A DNA stretch of 9,696 nucleotides from Patescibacteria group bacterium UBA6033 (GCA_002429325.1 DIZH01000020.1:3694-13389), one strand, 5' to 3'. Positions 1 through 6,566 are shown, counted from the stretch's first letter. The notes: a model not told the origin generated them from the sequence alone. Numbers and translations: made by a program.

Positions 1-215
1 AGATAGGCCATGACGAGCTCGTGGGTGCGCCGCCGCATTTCATCGGCATCCTGCATGGTATTGAGCGCATGGTAGTCTGCGACGAAAATGAACGGGCGAT
101 ACTTCCCTGTTTGGATGAGCTCCACGAACTGTCGCATAGCGCCAAAATAGTTCCCGATGTGCAGGTCGCCAGTCGGCTTTACTCCGGAAACGAGGACAGG
201 CTTTTTGTCGGTCAT
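1..215 (-). CDS. trpS: Tryptophanyl-tRNA synthetase, N-terminal part (runs off left edge)
   Basis: Class I aminoacyl-tRNA synthetase that charges tRNA-Trp with tryptophan in the cytoplasm. Only the first 71 codons lie in the window, from the ATG at 215. The translation begins MTDKKPVLVSGVKPTGDLHI and shows the family's N-terminal signature: SGVKPTGDLHIGNYFGAM at about residues 10-27. HIGN at 19-22 is the HIGH-class ATP-binding motif of TrpRS. It is followed by FIFVADYHALN, the family's FxADxHALT-type strand. No Shine-Dalgarno precedes the ATG; a weak -10-like TATCGT lies 6 nt upstream. The strong terminator of the preceding minus-strand gene is at 237-268, so trpS probably starts its own transcript in the short gap at 216-236. 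The catalytic KMSKS half of the enzyme is outside the window. Confidence 0.93.
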   Translation of the reverse strand, partial: MTDKKPVLVSGVKPTGDLHIGNYFGAMRQFVELIQTGKYRPFIFVADYHALNTMQDADEMRRRTHELVMAY

Positions 216-236
216 ACGACTACGATACCACACCGG

Positions 237-268
237 ATAAAAAACGGCCCCGGTTTAACACCGGGGCC
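237..268 (-). terminator. Rho-independent terminator after the secreted-protein gene
   Basis: A perfect 8-bp GC stem, GGCCCCGG (246-253) with CCGGGGCC (261-268), encloses a 7-nt loop. On the minus strand it is followed by G and then TTTTTT. It lies 22 bp past the stop codon of the gene at 291-1106, so it should end that transcript and insulate trpS. Confidence 0.92.
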
Positions 269-290
269 TGGAGGCAGAACGGACAGCGAG

Positions 291-1106
291 TCAGTCCACG
301 CCGAAATCTATGACCTTGTTGGCAAACAGGAGGGCGTACTCCCCTGGCTCGAGTGCCACCGCCGGCCTCATCCTGTATTGCGAGAAGCGGGTCCCATGCC
401 AGGTACAAAGGTCAGTGACCTTTTCTGTTATGACGGCAATCCGCGTGTTCGGACCATAATCCGCGTGTGCCTTATCCCCTCCTCCAAGGCTGCTCTCGCC
501 GCTCATCACTTGGACGGTTCGGACGTCTCCCTTTACGGTCATTCGCACTAGGACCACTAGATCGTCTGATGGATAGCCCGGCAGAAGCATCAGGTCAAGG
601 AATTCAGGCATCTTATCGGCGATTCTGGTCGTCGCATGAGCACCCGGGACCTCAAGTGAGGAGGACGCCTTGGCTGTCGCCAGTCCGAGAGTGAGTACAT
701 TGGCGAAAGCGCTCCCAACATTCACATTGGTGGATTTCCCTGGTCGTTGCGATTTCAGCCCAATCAGCTTGCCGTCAGCGCGGAGAGGAGTTCTACCTTC
801 CATCCCGCCCGATTCGAATCGACAATCACCGCCATTCATGCCCATAGCGGAGGTGTTCGGCGCAGAGGCCGCTCCTTGCCGCACAATCACTTTCTGGATT
901 ATGGCTGAGCTCGCACCCGCCTTCTTGAGGGCAATCAGGCCTGTAGCACTCGTATCGAACGTGGTGGGGTTCGCGTTACCGATGGCGTTCAGTACGACAT
1001 CTTCCTCCATACCAGCCGTCAGTAATTGGACGACGTCTTCATTGCCGAAGGCCTGGGCTGACAGCGACAGAAGACAGAGGATGAGAAAAGACAGAAATTT
1101 CGACAT
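291..1106 (-). CDS. Secreted protein of unknown function with N-terminal helical repeat-like domain
   Basis: No named function can be given. The 271-residue protein starts with a signal peptide: MSK, a hydrophobic core, and a likely signal peptidase I site after AQA at residue 19, so it is probably exported. Residues 21-76 (NEDVVQLLTAGMEEDVVLNA, then FDTS, GLIALKKAGAS and AIIQKVI) match a small helical module seen in many exported proteins of Proteobacteria and Acidobacteria, usually written as nDVi.Lv.aGl.ddvI..fd...L..LkkaGvs..vI. The rest has two cysteines (C95, C234), possibly a disulfide, and a C-terminal EPGEYALLF segment. The ATG at 1106 is preferred over the upstream one at 1145 because GGAGGT (1111-1116) lies 4 nt before it and the signal peptide then starts correctly. 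This is the only long gene here with a strong Shine-Dalgarno. Confidence 0.8.
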   Translation of the reverse strand: MSKFLSFLILCLLSLSAQAFGNEDVVQLLTAGMEEDVVLNAIGNANPTTFDTSATGLIALKKAGASSAIIQKVIVRQGAASAPNTSAMGMNGGDCRFESGGMEGRTPLRADGKLIGLKSQRPGKSTNVNVGSAFANVLTLGLATAKASSSLEVPGAHATTRIADKMPEFLDLMLLPGYPSDDLVVLVRMTVKGDVRTVQVMSGESSLGGGDKAHADYGPNTRIAVITEKVTDLCTWHGTRFSQYRMRPAVALEPGEYALLFANKVIDFGVD

Positions 1107-1110
1107 GCAC

Positions 1111-1116
1111 ACCTCC
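1111..1116 (-). promoter_or_regulatory. Strong ribosome binding site that decides the start at 1106
   Basis: GGAGGT on the minus strand, 4 nt before the ATG at 1106-1104. It settles the choice between this start and an in-frame ATG 13 codons upstream. It is notable because the other long genes in the window have no comparable Shine-Dalgarno. Confidence 0.8.
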
Positions 1117-1196
1117 ATAAGAATAGGGCTAACACACGATTTCAAGGAAATGGACTCCTCAAAAATAGTACCACTCCCCTTCCCGATGTCTACTCT

Positions 1197-2249
1197 TTAG
1201 TCTTTAGCCGAATACCGCTCGCAAATCTTGCGCATCAGTCCTGGGCCCTCAAATACCATGCCCGAGATAAGCTGGATGAGGTCAGCACCCGCTGCAAATT
1301 TCTCCATCGCATCGTCTGGTGTGAAGATACCGCCCGTGCCGATGATAGTGAATCGCTTACCGTACTTTTCTCGCGTCTTTTTGATGAGCTCATTGGACAG
1401 TTTGAATGTGGGCGCGCCGGAGAGTCCGCCGCGGAATTTTTTTGGTGCGTCCTCGGGATAGGTTAGGTCACCATAGTTCTTGTTCAAGTTGCCAATGATG
1501 ACTCCCTGGAGGTTGTTTGTATCAGCGATATCGAGCATTGCGACAAATTGCTCCCACGGCACATTGATCGGCATCTTTAGGTATACCGGCTTTTTGCAGG
1601 GAATCTCTCGCAGTCGTGGCAGCAAGCGTGCAAGAAGTGCCGGGTCAGTAAACGTCTCGCCGCTGAAAGAATTAGGGCAAGAAATATTAATGGTGTAGTA
1701 GTCGCCGATGCCTGTGGCATTGAGTTTTGTAAATGAATCGACATAGTCATCGATGCCAGCCTCCGCATCGGTACATGCAGCCTCTTCATTCGTTCGTGCT
1801 ATTGAAACGCCGAGCACAAAGCCTGGTATGCGCGGTGTGTGGGTAAGTTTGGCGATAAGTGCATCGACACCATGATTGCGCAGGCCCTTGTAGACGACGA
1901 GACTTTTGTTGCGTATAAGCCGTGTCATACGCGGAAGCGAATTTCCCTCGCAGTGATGCGCGGTAATCGAGCCTATCTCTTCCCCACCGAAAGAAAGTGA
2001 TGGCAGTATGCGCGTCAGACGACCATCTGCATCGAAACCGGCCGAAAGGAGGATGGGCGTGCGATAGGTCAATCCATCGACTGTTTTGCTGATGTCTCGT
2101 CCGCGATAATTATAGAAAAGTCCGAAGAGTCTACGTGATGGAGCGAAGCGTCCAGCCGTCTCGCCAGCTGCCATAAAGAGGTCATGCACGGTATCAGGGC
2201 TCATTCTGAAAAGGATTGGCTTGAGGGCGTGTTGATAGAGGAAATCCAT
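1197..2249 (-). CDS. pyrD: Dihydroorotate dehydrogenase family protein (class 2-like)
   Basis: FMN-dependent TIM-barrel enzyme. True PyrD oxidises dihydroorotate to orotate in pyrimidine synthesis, and class 2 enzymes sit on the membrane and use quinone. The 350-residue protein has the class 2 plan: an N-terminal helical extension (about 1-45), LLSAGFDADG (68-76), NISCPN (188-193), KPVYLKMP (220-227), GVIIGN (249-254), GGLSGAP (274-280) and the FMN phosphate-binding IIGTGGI (302-308) with QLISGMVF (326-333). Some positions differ from E. coli PyrD as I remember it: the Lys of AAG.DKDG is Ala74, the base Ser of NISSPN is Cys191, and the Asn before RxGF appears to be Val. The substrate may therefore differ. 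The ATG at 2249 is chosen because the upstream alternative (2342) overlaps the pilin gene. It follows that gene by 14 bp, probably as one operon. No Shine-Dalgarno is visible. Confidence 0.85.
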   Translation of the reverse strand: MDFLYQHALKPILFRMSPDTVHDLFMAAGETAGRFAPSRRLFGLFYNYRGRDISKTVDGLTYRTPILLSAGFDADGRLTRILPSLSFGGEEIGSITAHHCEGNSLPRMTRLIRNKSLVVYKGLRNHGVDALIAKLTHTPRIPGFVLGVSIARTNEEAACTDAEAGIDDYVDSFTKLNATGIGDYYTINISCPNSFSGETFTDPALLARLLPRLREIPCKKPVYLKMPINVPWEQFVAMLDIADTNNLQGVIIGNLNKNYGDLTYPEDAPKKFRGGLSGAPTFKLSNELIKKTREKYGKRFTIIGTGGIFTPDDAMEKFAAGADLIQLISGMVFEGPGLMRKICERYSAKD

Positions 2250-2263
2250 GTGAGTATTTAAAA

Positions 2264-2719
2264 TTAATGAGGATTGCAGAGGCAGTAATAATTGTTGCTC
2301 GATTGACTGCACCAGTTTGTCCCTGCAGCAAAGGGCCGACACGTACCAATATCTCCCGTCGTAGAGAGTGGTTCTCCCTGGAGATTTGTAACCAATAGAG
2401 CGCCAGTTGTATTACCGGAGCCATAATCATAGTAGCAAATCCCAGAAGCAATCTGGGAAATAAATCCGCCGGACACAAGTGGACCGAGCGATGCTCCCGT
2501 GCAGTCACCGATGCCTGGTGTCAGGTTGATTGGCATTGTGCCATTGGCTATGAAATATGACTGCAGTGCGGTCTGCAGTGAATGCATGTTCACCTTAGTC
2601 TGAGCATCCTTAGATGAAAGGCGCGCAGTCGAAAGCGAAGCGAGTACTATAGCAGATAGTATTCCAATAATCGCAATGACGACCAGGAGTTCGATAAGAG
2701 TAAATCCTTTTTTCATCAT
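2264..2719 (-). CDS. Type IV pilin-like / pseudopilin protein (short Cys-rich)
   Basis: Exported pilin-fold protein, to be processed by a prepilin peptidase and used in a type IV pilus, competence pseudopilus or related fibre. The leader MMKKG is followed by FTLIELLVVIAIIGIL: cleavage after Gly5, with the conserved Glu at mature position 5. A long N-terminal helix runs to about residue 58. The globular part has six cysteines (73, 95, 127, 137, 146, 148), the last in a CLCNPH tail, so up to three disulfides are possible. Two adjacent ATGs (2719 and 2716) could serve as start. Only 3 nt separate them from the TGA of the upstream pilin gene and there is no Shine-Dalgarno, so translation is probably coupled. 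At 151 residues it is shorter than a typical major pilin and may be a minor subunit. Confidence 0.9.
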   Translation of the reverse strand: MMKKGFTLIELLVVIAIIGILSAIVLASLSTARLSSKDAQTKVNMHSLQTALQSYFIANGTMPINLTPGIGDCTGASLGPLVSGGFISQIASGICYYDYGSGNTTGALLVTNLQGEPLSTTGDIGTCRPFAAGTNWCSQSSNNYYCLCNPH

Positions 2720-2722
2720 CGG

Positions 2723-3220
2723 TCAGTTACTGACGCAATAATTATGCGTCCCTGCCCCGCCATAATAATTATAGTTAGTGAAATAACACTTGCTCAGTGT
2801 CGCTATATCATCTGCAGTTGGATTTTCAATAGTAGCCCAGATTGTATAGCGTGTTGCATTGGCAGTTAGCATATATGCATTCGCTCCCGTGATGGCTCCT
2901 GAGGGCTCGATTATCTCTTTTGCCGTAAGGCCATTATCAGCAAGGCCTTTACCGACCGATCCAGTACCATAATTATAGTTGTACCATCCGATTCCGCCGG
3001 ATCCGTACGCCGAACCAGCGCAATTCAGCTTCACGACATACGTTCCGCAAATGCTGTAATACATCTCAAGTGCGGTTTGTATTGAGTGCAGGTCATTCTT
3101 CCGAGCTGCGTCACGTGCCTTTGAACGCGTCGTAGTGAGACTGGCAAGTACGACAGCAGAGAGGATACCGATAATCGCGATAACGACAAGGAGTTCGATA
3201 AGGGTGAATCCTTTTCTCAT
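2723..3220 (-). CDS. Type IV pilin-like / pseudopilin protein
   Basis: A 165-residue prepilin with the very short leader MRKG, then FTLIELLVVIAIIGIL. Cleavage is expected after Gly4, and Glu is at mature position 5. The helix continues through ASLTTTRSKARDAARK and HSIQTALEMYY to about residue 56. The head is rich in Gly, Asn and Tyr, with four cysteines (58, 67, 145, 162) that could form two disulfides. The helix is almost identical to those of the pilins at 2264-2719 and 7994-8500, while the heads differ, as expected for paralogous subunits of one fibre. It is the first gene of a likely three-gene transcript (pilin, pilin, pyrD-like). TATACT lies 4 nt before the ATG, with a second copy at 3240-3245; no Shine-Dalgarno is seen. 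Confidence 0.91.
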   Translation of the reverse strand: MRKGFTLIELLVVIAIIGILSAVVLASLTTTRSKARDAARKNDLHSIQTALEMYYSICGTYVVKLNCAGSAYGSGGIGWYNYNYGTGSVGKGLADNGLTAKEIIEPSGAITGANAYMLTANATRYTIWATIENPTADDIATLSKCYFTNYNYYGGAGTHNYCVSN

Positions 3221-3224
3221 GACA

Positions 3225-3230
3225 AGTATA
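3225..3230 (-). promoter_or_regulatory. Candidate -10 box just upstream of the pilin start
   Basis: TATACT on the minus strand, ending 4 nt before the ATG at 3220. A second TATACT (3240-3245) ends 19 nt before the same ATG and would give a leader of roughly 12 nt. I see no good -35 for either. The two copies make a promoter here plausible, but which one is used is open. Confidence 0.4.
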
Positions 3231-3292
3231 GGTGAGTACAGTATATAACAATAGAAACTACCTTCTCTGCCCTATTCATAATTGCGGATGAA

Positions 3293-3323
3293 AATGGAAA
3301 AACCCCTTACGGGGTATTCCATT
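3293..3323 (-). terminator. Rho-independent terminator downstream of the RDD-pilin gene
   Basis: On the minus strand, ACCCC-GTAA-GGGGT is followed directly by TTTT, and the flanking AATGGAA and TTCCATT extend the stem. It lies about 120 bp past the stop codon of the gene at 3447-4505 and just upstream of the two-pilin cluster. It should separate the two transcription units. Confidence 0.8.
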
Positions 3324-3333
3324 TGTGCGCCTC

Positions 3334-3405
3334 CTACGACTCCATTGGAACCAAATCATCCTTGAGATTAAAGAATGGGCTGAGCTTGGTGTCCTGCTGG
3401 GTCAT
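3334..3405 (-). CDS. Possible 23-residue small ORF before the terminator
   Basis: From the ATG at 3405, 23 codons run to TAG at 3334-3336. The peptide begins MTQQDTKLSPFFNLKDDLVP and ends in MES; it is hydrophilic and acidic, with no membrane segment or known motif. It sits in the 123-bp gap between the RDD-pilin gene and the terminator, so it would be transcribed with that gene. There is no Shine-Dalgarno before it. The frame is open about nine codons further upstream without another ATG, so a non-ATG start is also possible. It may equally be untranslated 3' sequence; composition alone cannot decide. Confidence 0.25.
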   Translation of the reverse strand: MTQQDTKLSPFFNLKDDLVPMES

Positions 3406-3446
3406 ACCGGGTAGTTTCAGTTTATTAGTATATTAGGATGCTGAAG

Positions 3447-4505
3447 CTACAAACCGCAGGAAGTCTGTCCACTGGCGAGAGGAGATGATATCTCAGTCAA
3501 AGCACCAGTTGATGCGGCACATTCGTAGCTAGTCGTTGTTCGAAGAGGAGCAGACGCCGCCCATGCAGTCTTATTGTCATTACAGACATAGGAAGTGGTG
3601 TTCTTATCAGCCGTACCCGCGCTCGAAGCAGTGGCGAGCGCGGAAAGTGCCTCGGGGCTATTGCAATATCCTAAGTAGCTCCCATTACCAGCACCGCCAT
3701 AATACAGTTCGGCCTGAACCTGAACCGTCGATAGCTCTGATTTCACCATCGCATCACTTCCTTTCTGACGTGCAACATTAAGACTTGCTAGAACAACTGA
3801 AGAAAGTATTCCGACAACAGGGATTGCTAATACCATAAGCACAGCAAGTACCACCCAAACAGTTTTCGATTTACTCGGGTCCTTTTCAATCACAACTGTG
3901 TCAGCAATCTTGTCGTGAAGCCCCTGCTTCTTTTGTGTCCATGCGACCATAAAGTAGCCGATACCAAGGATGATTGCTGAAAGAATCTTACTGATTTCTC
4001 GCAGTAATGCCCGACCAAACCCGATTCTTTCTCCACTGGTTCGTTCTACGCGCAAACCAACTGCCATCTTCCCAAGAGTTGCTTGATATGCAGTTATCAT
4101 TAGAGCGCCATAGAACCAAGCGATGATAACCGAGACGATTTTTCCCAGAATTCCACTACCTAGAACTAAACCATTAATGACTTGTAGAACGGCCAAAACA
4201 ATTCCGTCAACCATAAGAGCAGCAGCTCGTACCCAGAACCCCGCATACTTGACTGTCTGAGGAACACTTATCGGCACCTGTGGAGCCATTTGCACACCTT
4301 GTGTATGAGCTGGAGACGGTATGTGCGAAACATACGAGGGTACACTGGGAGTGCCCCCCTCCATGGGAACACCAAGTGATTCTAAAGTTGAGTTCACCTC
4401 TTGTATGGGCCAGCCTATGGCGAGAAGCGCTTTAGCTATTTCGGTGCGACCAATTCCTTTTCCGATCTGGTCACGGACATACGCTACAAGTTGTTCATTT
4501 GGCAT
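3447..4505 (-). CDS. RDD-domain membrane protein fused to a pilin-like C-terminal region
   Basis: A 352-residue membrane protein with three parts. Residues 1-45 form a small helical domain (QLVAYVRDQIGKGIGRTEI, then KALLAIGWPIQEVNSTLESL) of a kind common at the N-terminus of CPR membrane proteins. A Pro/Ser linker (46-84) follows. Residues 86-208 are an RDD domain, with R93 and D100 in the first helix, then TLGKMAVGLRV (143-153), GFGRALLREI (162-171) and a closing KQGLHDKIADTVV. Residues 216-268 are pilin-like: VVGILSSVVLASLNVARQKG with LYY at the helix end, nearly the same as the pilin at 7994-8500. However, GFTLIE is replaced by hydrophobic residues, so there is no prepilin peptidase site or Glu5. 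The tail has four cysteines (281, 308, 329, 350) and is probably outside the membrane. The role of RDD proteins is poorly known; some act in transport. The gene stands alone behind a 158-bp gap. Confidence 0.85.
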   Translation of the reverse strand: MPNEQLVAYVRDQIGKGIGRTEIAKALLAIGWPIQEVNSTLESLGVPMEGGTPSVPSYVSHIPSPAHTQGVQMAPQVPISVPQTVKYAGFWVRAAALMVDGIVLAVLQVINGLVLGSGILGKIVSVIIAWFYGALMITAYQATLGKMAVGLRVERTSGERIGFGRALLREISKILSAIILGIGYFMVAWTQKKQGLHDKIADTVVIEKDPSKSKTVWVVLAVLMVLAIPVVGILSSVVLASLNVARQKGSDAMVKSELSTVQVQAELYYGGAGNGSYLGYCNSPEALSALATASSAGTADKNTTSYVCNDNKTAWAASAPLRTTTSYECAASTGALTEISSPLASGQTSCGL

Positions 4506-4641
4506 GGCTTAGTGTGTTGCCGATATTTATAATTAATAAGATAACAGTACCTCATCTACCCTCCCCATCAATCTATTAGGGGTGGACAAAGAATTTGGAA
4601 CCCCACAACTAGGGCGTATCTTCGAGCTAAACCGAACATTT

Positions 4642-4657
4642 GCGACCACTGGGTCGC
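4642..4657 (-). other. Perfect short hairpin just 3' of tRNA-Tyr
   Basis: GCGACC (4642-4647) and GGTCGC (4652-4657) pair perfectly around a 4-nt loop, 6 nt past the tRNA 3' end on the minus strand. The sequence after it is AAATGTT, not a T-run, so a classical terminator is doubtful. It may stabilise the precursor or mark its processing. The rest of the gap to 4505 holds only GGGG/CCCC blocks that could pair weakly and an AT-rich stretch with TATAAA. Confidence 0.45.
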
Positions 4658-4663
4658 TCAAGG

Positions 4664-4747
4664 TGCGCCGGGAAGGATTCGAACCTTCGTAGGGCTATGC
4701 CCGACAGGTTTACAGCCTGTTGCGATTGACCACTCCGCCACCGACGC
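4664..4747 (-). tRNA. tyrT: tRNA-Tyr (GUA anticodon)
   Basis: An 84-nt class II tRNA with a long variable arm. Acceptor strand GCGTCGG (4741-4747) pairs with CCGGCGC (4665-4671) with one T.G wobble; the discriminator base is A at 4664. The anticodon stem ACAGG/CCTGT encloses CTGTAAA, giving anticodon GTA at 4711-4713. The variable arm folds as GGGC-ATA-GCCC, and the T arm is GAAGG-TTCGAAT-CCTTC. The CCA end is not fully encoded (CCT follows), so it must be added after transcription. It begins 28 bp past the stop codon of tyrS, whose product charges this tRNA. Confidence 0.96.
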
Positions 4748-4756
4748 AATATGGTT

Positions 4757-4784
4757 ACTATAGCGGATTCGGCGGTTATTTCAA
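4757..4784 (-). promoter_or_regulatory. Candidate sigma-70 promoter for tRNA-Tyr inside the tyrS 3' end
   Basis: On the minus strand TTGAAA (4779-4784) and TATAGT (4757-4762) are 16 nt apart, each one mismatch from consensus. The -35 overlaps the last tyrS codons. A start site 7 nt past the -10 falls near 4750, about 3 nt before the mature tRNA 5' end. The tRNA could therefore be made independently of tyrS readthrough. Confidence 0.5.
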
Positions 4785-6029
4785 AACGAGAATGAGGACA
4801 TTCTGTTTACCCTTTCGTATGAGCGCGTAACCGCTAGAAAGATCTCCCTGGTAGAGTTTCTGGTCTGGGTCTTGTATAGGAAGGCCTGAAAGAGTGATGC
4901 CCTTCCCGTCGATAAGCCGCCGCGCATCGCTTTTCGAGGATGCGAGGCCGCCGGTGACGAGTACTTCAGAAAGCGACACACCTTCTACAAGGTCGAACCT
5001 TGTAAGAGTGACTGTAGGAGCTTCAGCAAGCGCAACTTGGCGAGCTTCGCGCGAAAGTTCATGAAAAGGAGTATCACCGAAGAGTGCATCAGTTGCAGCG
5101 GCGACCTGTGCCGTTGCGGCTGGGCCATGCACTATCTCGGTCACGAGTCGTGCTAGCGTTTCCTGAGCTTGTCGTTCTCCAGGATTGCGATGATGGAGTT
5201 CCATGAGTGCGCCAATTTCCGCAAGCGGTAGGAATGTATACACCTTGAGATAGGTTTCTATCTCAGCATCTGGGAGATTTATCCAGAACTGATAGAACTG
5301 GAGTGGCGAGGTCTTCTTCGGGTCAAGCCACACAGCGTTTCCTTCGCTCTTGCCGAACTTCTTTCCTGCAGCATCGGTCACGAGCGGCATACCGATGGCG
5401 TAAACCTGCTTGCCCAAACGCTTACGGATAAGGTCGACACCGGAAAGGATATTCGTCCATTGGTCAGAGCCGCCAATCTGCAGATCAACGCCATATTTCT
5501 CATTCAAGGTGAGGTAATCAAATCCTTGAAGGAGCGCATAGGTAAACTCAGTGTAGGAAATACTTTCGTCAGGCGTCTCGAGGCGGCGTTTGATGACTTC
5601 GCGTTTAATCAAATCATTCACGGTGAAATGCTTCCCGATATCACGGAGGAATGGCACGAGCTTCACACTCATGAGCCAATCCGCATTATCGACCATCTTG
5701 AACGAGCTTCGACCCAAAATATTTTTCAGCTGTGATTTAAGCGCGCTTGTATTTGCGGCAACAGCTTTTTCATCGAGCATGGGCCGCTCTCCTTTCTCCT
5801 TTGGGTCGCCAATCATGCCGGTGCCGCCGCCCACGAGGAACACGAGTTTATTCCCTGCGTCACCAAGGCGCTTCATAAAAAGTATCCAGGCCAAATGCCC
5901 GACATGGAGTGAATCGGCCGTCGGATCGACGCCGACATAGACAGTCCGAGGCTTATCAAATATCCTTTCCGGCTCAGCGGAAGAATGCTCGATAAGACCG
6001 CGTGCTTTCAGTTCATCAGCTAAGCTCAT
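4776..6029 (-). CDS. tyrS: Tyrosyl-tRNA synthetase
   Basis: Cytoplasmic class I synthetase that activates tyrosine with ATP and loads it on tRNA-Tyr. The 417-residue protein is full length for bacterial TyrRS. It has YVGVDPTADSLHVGH (31-45) with the HIGH motif at 42-45, the tyrosine pocket Y164, Q168 and D171 in YALLQGFDYL, GGSDQW (186-191), and KFGKS (224-228), the KMSKS equivalent of the TyrS1 group. An S4 RNA-binding domain follows at about 352-400 (SLSEVLVTGGLASSKSDARR). The ATG at 6029 has no Shine-Dalgarno. TATAAT lies 6 nt upstream, so a leaderless transcript is possible in addition to readthrough from the upstream membrane-protein gene (15-bp gap). tRNA-Tyr follows directly. No T-box or other leader structure is seen. 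Confidence 0.97.
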   Translation of the reverse strand: MSLADELKARGLIEHSSAEPERIFDKPRTVYVGVDPTADSLHVGHLAWILFMKRLGDAGNKLVFLVGGGTGMIGDPKEKGERPMLDEKAVAANTSALKSQLKNILGRSSFKMVDNADWLMSVKLVPFLRDIGKHFTVNDLIKREVIKRRLETPDESISYTEFTYALLQGFDYLTLNEKYGVDLQIGGSDQWTNILSGVDLIRKRLGKQVYAIGMPLVTDAAGKKFGKSEGNAVWLDPKKTSPLQFYQFWINLPDAEIETYLKVYTFLPLAEIGALMELHHRNPGERQAQETLARLVTEIVHGPAATAQVAAATDALFGDTPFHELSREARQVALAEAPTVTLTRFDLVEGVSLSEVLVTGGLASSKSDARRLIDGKGITLSGLPIQDPDQKLYQGDLSSGYALIRKGKQNVLILVLK

Positions 6030-6035
6030 TCGCGG

Positions 6036-6041
6036 ATTATA
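6036..6041 (-). promoter_or_regulatory. Consensus -10 box 6 nt before the tyrS ATG
   Basis: TATAAT on the minus strand ends 6 nt before the ATG at 6029, so a start site at the usual 6-7 nt would coincide with the start codon. There is no clear -35 at 16-18 nt. It lies in the 15-bp gap to the upstream gene. Confidence 0.45.
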
Positions 6042-6044
6042 TCA

Positions 6045-6566
6045 CTACCGGGCGAGGAAAAAGAGGCCGACTGCAGGCGCGACGAACCACCAGAAGAAGA
6101 ACTCCTTCGGTGCGAAGAGTGCGTCAAGCGCAGGAGTGAAGTGATAGACAGAAGAGATTGGGAACACTTGATATGCGAGCGCGATGAGAAATGCAGATGC
6201 CAAGAATGACAAAACAAGGAGTCCAATAGTTCCCACATAGAGGAAATCAGATACCACGACGCGGCGAAGCACTATGTAGAATGCGAATCCAAGTGCCGCA
6301 TACAGAGCGACATGTGCAATGAGAGCGGTGAGGGCCGGTGCTTGCGGCAAATACTTTTCATATGGAAATGCCTGATAGACGGCGTACGCGCCATAGTACG
6401 AGAGCACAATGCCGACGAATGGACCCCGCCCCACATACCATGCGAAAAGGAAGAAAAACGCAGTCAGGACAAGAATGATGAGGAAACTACTCCCCAGATT
6501 CCATGCAGTGAGTGCGGTATGGGTCGCAAGCGTATTCACTTGTGCGATGCCATCGGTAGCAGTCAT
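6045..6566 (-). CDS. Five-helix integral membrane protein of unknown function
   Basis: A 173-residue, very hydrophobic protein. Predicted membrane helices lie at about 25-43, 48-66, 78-100, 111-133 and 155-171. The longest soluble stretch is the N-terminal 20 residues, and the RR after helix 3 suggests a cytoplasmic loop there. I see no catalytic motif and do not recognise a family; the general shape recalls CvpA-like or other small polytopic proteins, but this is not supported by a specific motif. The ATG at 6566 is preferred over one at 6656 because the longer form would overlap the end of the TrmB-like gene by 74 nt and add a polar segment. It lies between that regulator (16-bp gap) and tyrS (15-bp gap), so all three are probably co-transcribed. 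TATACT is 8 nt before the ATG. Confidence 0.8.
   Translation of the reverse strand: MTATDGIAQVNTLATHTALTAWNLGSSFLIILVLTAFFFLFAWYVGRGPFVGIVLSYYGAYAVYQAFPYEKYLPQAPALTALIAHVALYAALGFAFYIVLRRVVVSDFLYVGTIGLLVLSFLASAFLIALAYQVFPISSVYHFTPALDALFAPKEFFFWWFVAPAVGLFFLAR

Noticed and set aside
1117..1145. TTGAAA-17-TCTTAT as promoter for the secreted-protein gene
   Set aside because: Transcription would begin after the GGAGGT ribosome site, which would remove it from the mRNA.
2250..2342. 31-codon N-terminal extension of the PyrD-like protein
   Set aside because: It overlaps the end of the pilin gene and lacks family similarity; the ATG at 2249 gives the usual class 2 N-terminus.
2723..4505. YYGGAG shared by the pilin at 2723-3220 (C-terminus) and the RDD-pilin protein (end of the helix)
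   Set aside because: The positions in the two proteins do not correspond and both are Gly/Tyr-rich, so this is likely chance.
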